This document shows, one piece after another, positions 4,286-6,490 of a stretch of 6,490 bases of DNA. The DNA lies in the NCBI GenBank assembly GCA_936943315.1, contig CAKZJM010000054.1:1-6490 (forward strand), in the 5' to 3' direction. The translations under genes and the position numbers were made by a program. The notes under the pieces were generated by a model. The model saw only the letters and a program-made list of their open reading frames with translations. It was not told the DNA's origin and made no database searches. Each line of letters begins with the position of its first letter. Positions within the stretch are counted from its first letter, which is position 1. The DNA is from an uncultured Methylophilus sp. GTDB taxonomy: Bacteria; Pseudomonadota; Gammaproteobacteria; Burkholderiales; Methylophilaceae.

Positions 4286-6490
4286 TCCCTGCGTGCAACT
4301 GACCCGCAGGCCCAACGAGAAGCTGAGTTATACCAAACACCTTTACCTAGCCGCGAGCTGGTATTGCAATTGTTGTCTGACCAGGGCGTGCCCCTGAGTG
4401 CAGACCAGATTTACCTGTTGCTGGACATCAGCCATGATGAACGCGACATATTCAACCGCAGGCTGGGCGCCATGGAGCGCGATGGTCAGTTAATGCGTAA
4501 CCGCAAGGGCGCATTTTGCCTGCCAGACAAAATACACCTGATTGCTGGGACTGTATTTGGCCATACTGATGGCTACGGCTTTTTGGTGCCGGATGATAAA
4601 ACCAAGAATCCTGATGACATTTTCCTCGGCCCAAAAGAAATGACGCTAGTCATGCATGGCGACCGTGCCATGGTGCGCCTGGCAGGGGTAGACCGCAAAG
4701 GCCGTCCTGAAGGCAAGCTGGTTGAGGTGCTGGAGCGTGCCAATAAAACGTTGGTGGGCCGCGTGATTCGTGCCCAGGGCGTGACCATCGTCGCCGCGGA
4801 AGACAAACGTATCAGCCAGGATATTGTGATTCCTTATCACCTGGATATGGACGCACAAGTCGGACAGGTCGTCACCATAGAGCTGACGGAGTATCCGTCT
4901 TCACACTCCATGCCTATGGGTAAAGTGGTGGAGATTTTGGGTAACTATGCCGACAGTGGCATGGAGATAGAGATTGCCCTGCGCAAGCACCATTTGCCAC
5001 ACCAATTTAACCCGGCTGCCATCAAGCAGGCCGAAGACTTCCCCAAAACTGTACAAGCCAAAGATTACAAAGGCCGCAAGGACTTGCGTGACCTGCCATT
5101 AATCACCATTGATGGCGAAACGGCACGTGACTTTGATGATGCCGTATTTGCTGAGCCGCAAGGTAAAGGTTGGCGGCTGGTAGTGGCGATTGCGGATGTG
5201 AGCTTTTATGTACAACCCGGCGACGCGCTGGATAAAGAAGCTTATGACCGCGGCAACTCTGTGTATTTTCCCCGCCGCGTGATCCCGATGCTGCCAGAAG
5301 CCTTGTCGAATGGCTTGTGCTCATTGAACCCTGACGTTGAGCGCCTGTGCATGGTGTGCGACATGCAGGTCGATGGCCAGGGTGTGGTCAAGCAATACCA
5401 GTTTTACCCCTCGGTCATGCTGTCTAAAGCACGCATGACCTATACCAAGGTCGCGGCCTTGCTACAGGGTGAAGATGCCGCTTTGAGCGAAGAATATGCC
5501 TGGCTGTTGCCGCATTTGCAAAACCTGAACAGTGTTTTCCGCTTGATGCTGACCCAGCGCGAAAAACGCGGTGCGGTTGAATTTGAGTCTGTTGAGACCA
5601 TGATGGTGTTCAACGATAACGGTAAGATCGACAAGATTGTGCCGGTGGTGCGCAATGATGCCCATAAACTGATTGAAGAGTGCATGCTGGCGGCCAACGT
5701 CTGTGCGGCGGATTTTCTGCTTAAAAACGAGCAAACCTGTCTGTTCCGTATCCATGAAGGGCCAACGCCTGAAAAACTGGAAGCTTTGCGCCTGTTTATG
5801 GGTGAGTTTGGTTTTGGCGTCGGTGGCGGTGAGAATCCGCGTGCCAAAGACTATGCGAAACTCATGCAGCGCATCAAGGCACGGCCAGATGCGCAGCTAT
5901 TGCAGACGGTCATGTTGCGTTCCATGCAGCAAGCGGTTTACAGCCCGGATAACGTCGGCCACTTTGGCTTGGCCTATGAGGCTTATACCCACTTTACCTC
6001 GCCGATACGACGCTACCCGGACTTGCTGGTACACCGTGCCATCAAAGCTGTGGTTGAAGGCAAACGCTACCAGGCCAAAGACTGGCATCAACTGGGCGTG
6101 CATTGCTCAATGACCGAGCGCCGCGCCGATGATGCCACGCGTGATGTGACCAATTGGCTGAAATGCTTTTACATGCAAGACAAAGTCGGCGAGGTGTTTA
6201 GTGGCACTGTGGCAGGCGTCACGAGTTTTGGCTTGTTTGTAGCATTGGATGAAGTCTATGTCGAAGGCTTGCTGCATGTCACTGATCTTGGCAATGACTA
6301 TTTTATCCATGATAAAGCCCGGCATGAAATGGTGGGTGAACGCACGGGCGTCCGCTATCGCCTGGGTGACCGGTTGACGGTGAAAGTGGTACGCGTAGAC
6401 CTGGAAACGGCGCGCATTGACTTTACGCTGGTTGGCGCAGTCGAGAGTGCGGCAGAGGCTGAAGACGGGACAATCAGCAACGACATTTCG
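4262..6490 (+). CDS. rnr: Ribonuclease R (3' end of gene outside window)
   Basis: RNase R is a processive 3'-5' exoribonuclease of the RNase II family that degrades structured RNA, including rRNA fragments, and works in tmRNA trans-translation and cold adaptation (family knowledge). 743 residues are visible; E. coli RNase R has 813, so only the C-terminal basic tail seems to be missing. Domains in order: basic N-terminus; winged-helix region (about 30-90) starting SRELVLQLL; cold-shock domains (about 94-250) starting IAGTVFGHTDGYGFLVPDD; RNB catalytic domain (about 270-610); and S1 domain (about 640-724) with GEVFSGTVAGVTSFGLFVAL. The catalytic aspartates are all present in TIDGETARDFDDAV: D284, D290, D292 and D293. 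HFTSPIRRYPDLLVHR (577-592) carries the catalytic-site arginine region. The frame is intact from start to window end. It starts with TTG, divergent from tRNA-Leu. In many betaproteobacteria rlmB follows; that cannot be seen here. Confidence 0.96.
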   Translation, partial: MSTRKTKKSLRATDPQAQREAELYQTPLPSRELVLQLLSDQGVPLSADQIYLLLDISHDERDIFNRRLGAMERDGQLMRNRKGAFCLPDKIHLIAGTVFGHTDGYGFLVPDDKTKNPDDIFLGPKEMTLVMHGDRAMVRLAGVDRKGRPEGKLVEVLERANKTLVGRVIRAQGVTIVAAEDKRISQDIVIPYHLDMDAQVGQVVTIELTEYPSSHSMPMGKVVEILGNYADSGMEIEIALRKHHLPHQFNPAAIKQAEDFPKTVQAKDYKGRKDLRDLPLITIDGETARDFDDAVFAEPQGKGWRLVVAIADVSFYVQPGDALDKEAYDRGNSVYFPRRVIPMLPEALSNGLCSLNPDVERLCMVCDMQVDGQGVVKQYQFYPSVMLSKARMTYTKVAALLQGEDAALSEEYAWLLPHLQNLNSVFRLMLTQREKRGAVEFESVETMMVFNDNGKIDKIVPVVRNDAHKLIEECMLAANVCAADFLLKNEQTCLFRIHEGPTPEKLEALRLFMGEFGFGVGGGENPRAKDYAKLMQRIKARPDAQLLQTVMLRSMQQAVYSPDNVGHFGLAYEAYTHFTSPIRRYPDLLVHRAIKAVVEGKRYQAKDWHQLGVHCSMTERRADDATRDVTNWLKCFYMQDKVGEVFSGTVAGVTSFGLFVALDEVYVEGLLHVTDLGNDYFIHDKARHEMVGERTGVRYRLGDRLTVKVVRVDLETARIDFTLVGAVESAAEAEDGTISNDIS

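Noticed and set aside
5673..6113. 146-codon plus-strand frame, and several minus-strand frames within rnr
   Set aside because: All are shadows of the continuous RNase R frame, which shows catalytic motifs throughout this stretch.

Overview
This is chromosomal DNA from a Gram-negative proteobacterium, most probably a betaproteobacterium. The gene order holB-pilZ-tatD-MBL hydrolase, the tRNA-Leu gene next to rnr, and the moderate GC content fit a Methylophilaceae-like methylotroph. That family placement is inference; the protein identities themselves are well supported.

Left part (1-2609, + strand): a compact housekeeping operon. It runs from the 3' part of holB (DNA polymerase III delta'), through pilZ (type IV pilus PilZ of the kind that does not bind c-di-GMP) and tatD (TatD-family metal-dependent nuclease), to a PhnP-like metallo-beta-lactamase-fold phosphodiesterase. 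The last two genes overlap by 10 bases.

Middle part (2610-3921, + strand): accessory-looking small genes. First comes a 121-aa secreted protein with a clear signal peptide and a possible BamE/SmpA-like fold, closed by a strong intrinsic terminator (3154-3183). Next is a roughly 270-bp stretch in which no gene was found. Then come two small genes of unknown function: a 52-aa protein with a very good Shine-Dalgarno and, 28 bp later, a 92-aa membrane protein.

Right part (3922-6490): a roughly 220-bp spacer with several perfect hairpins, a tRNA-Leu(CAG) gene on the minus strand, and divergently the rnr gene (RNase R). rnr starts at a TTG codon and runs off the right end with its catalytic core and S1 domain present. 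The most interesting feature is the 35-bp gap between tRNA-Leu and rnr. A near-consensus sigma70 promoter for the tRNA (TTGACA, 16 bp, TAAAAT) lies exactly over the rnr Shine-Dalgarno, start codon and first codons, so two regulatory signals on opposite strands share the same bases. No obviously new multi-gene defence or mobile system was found.
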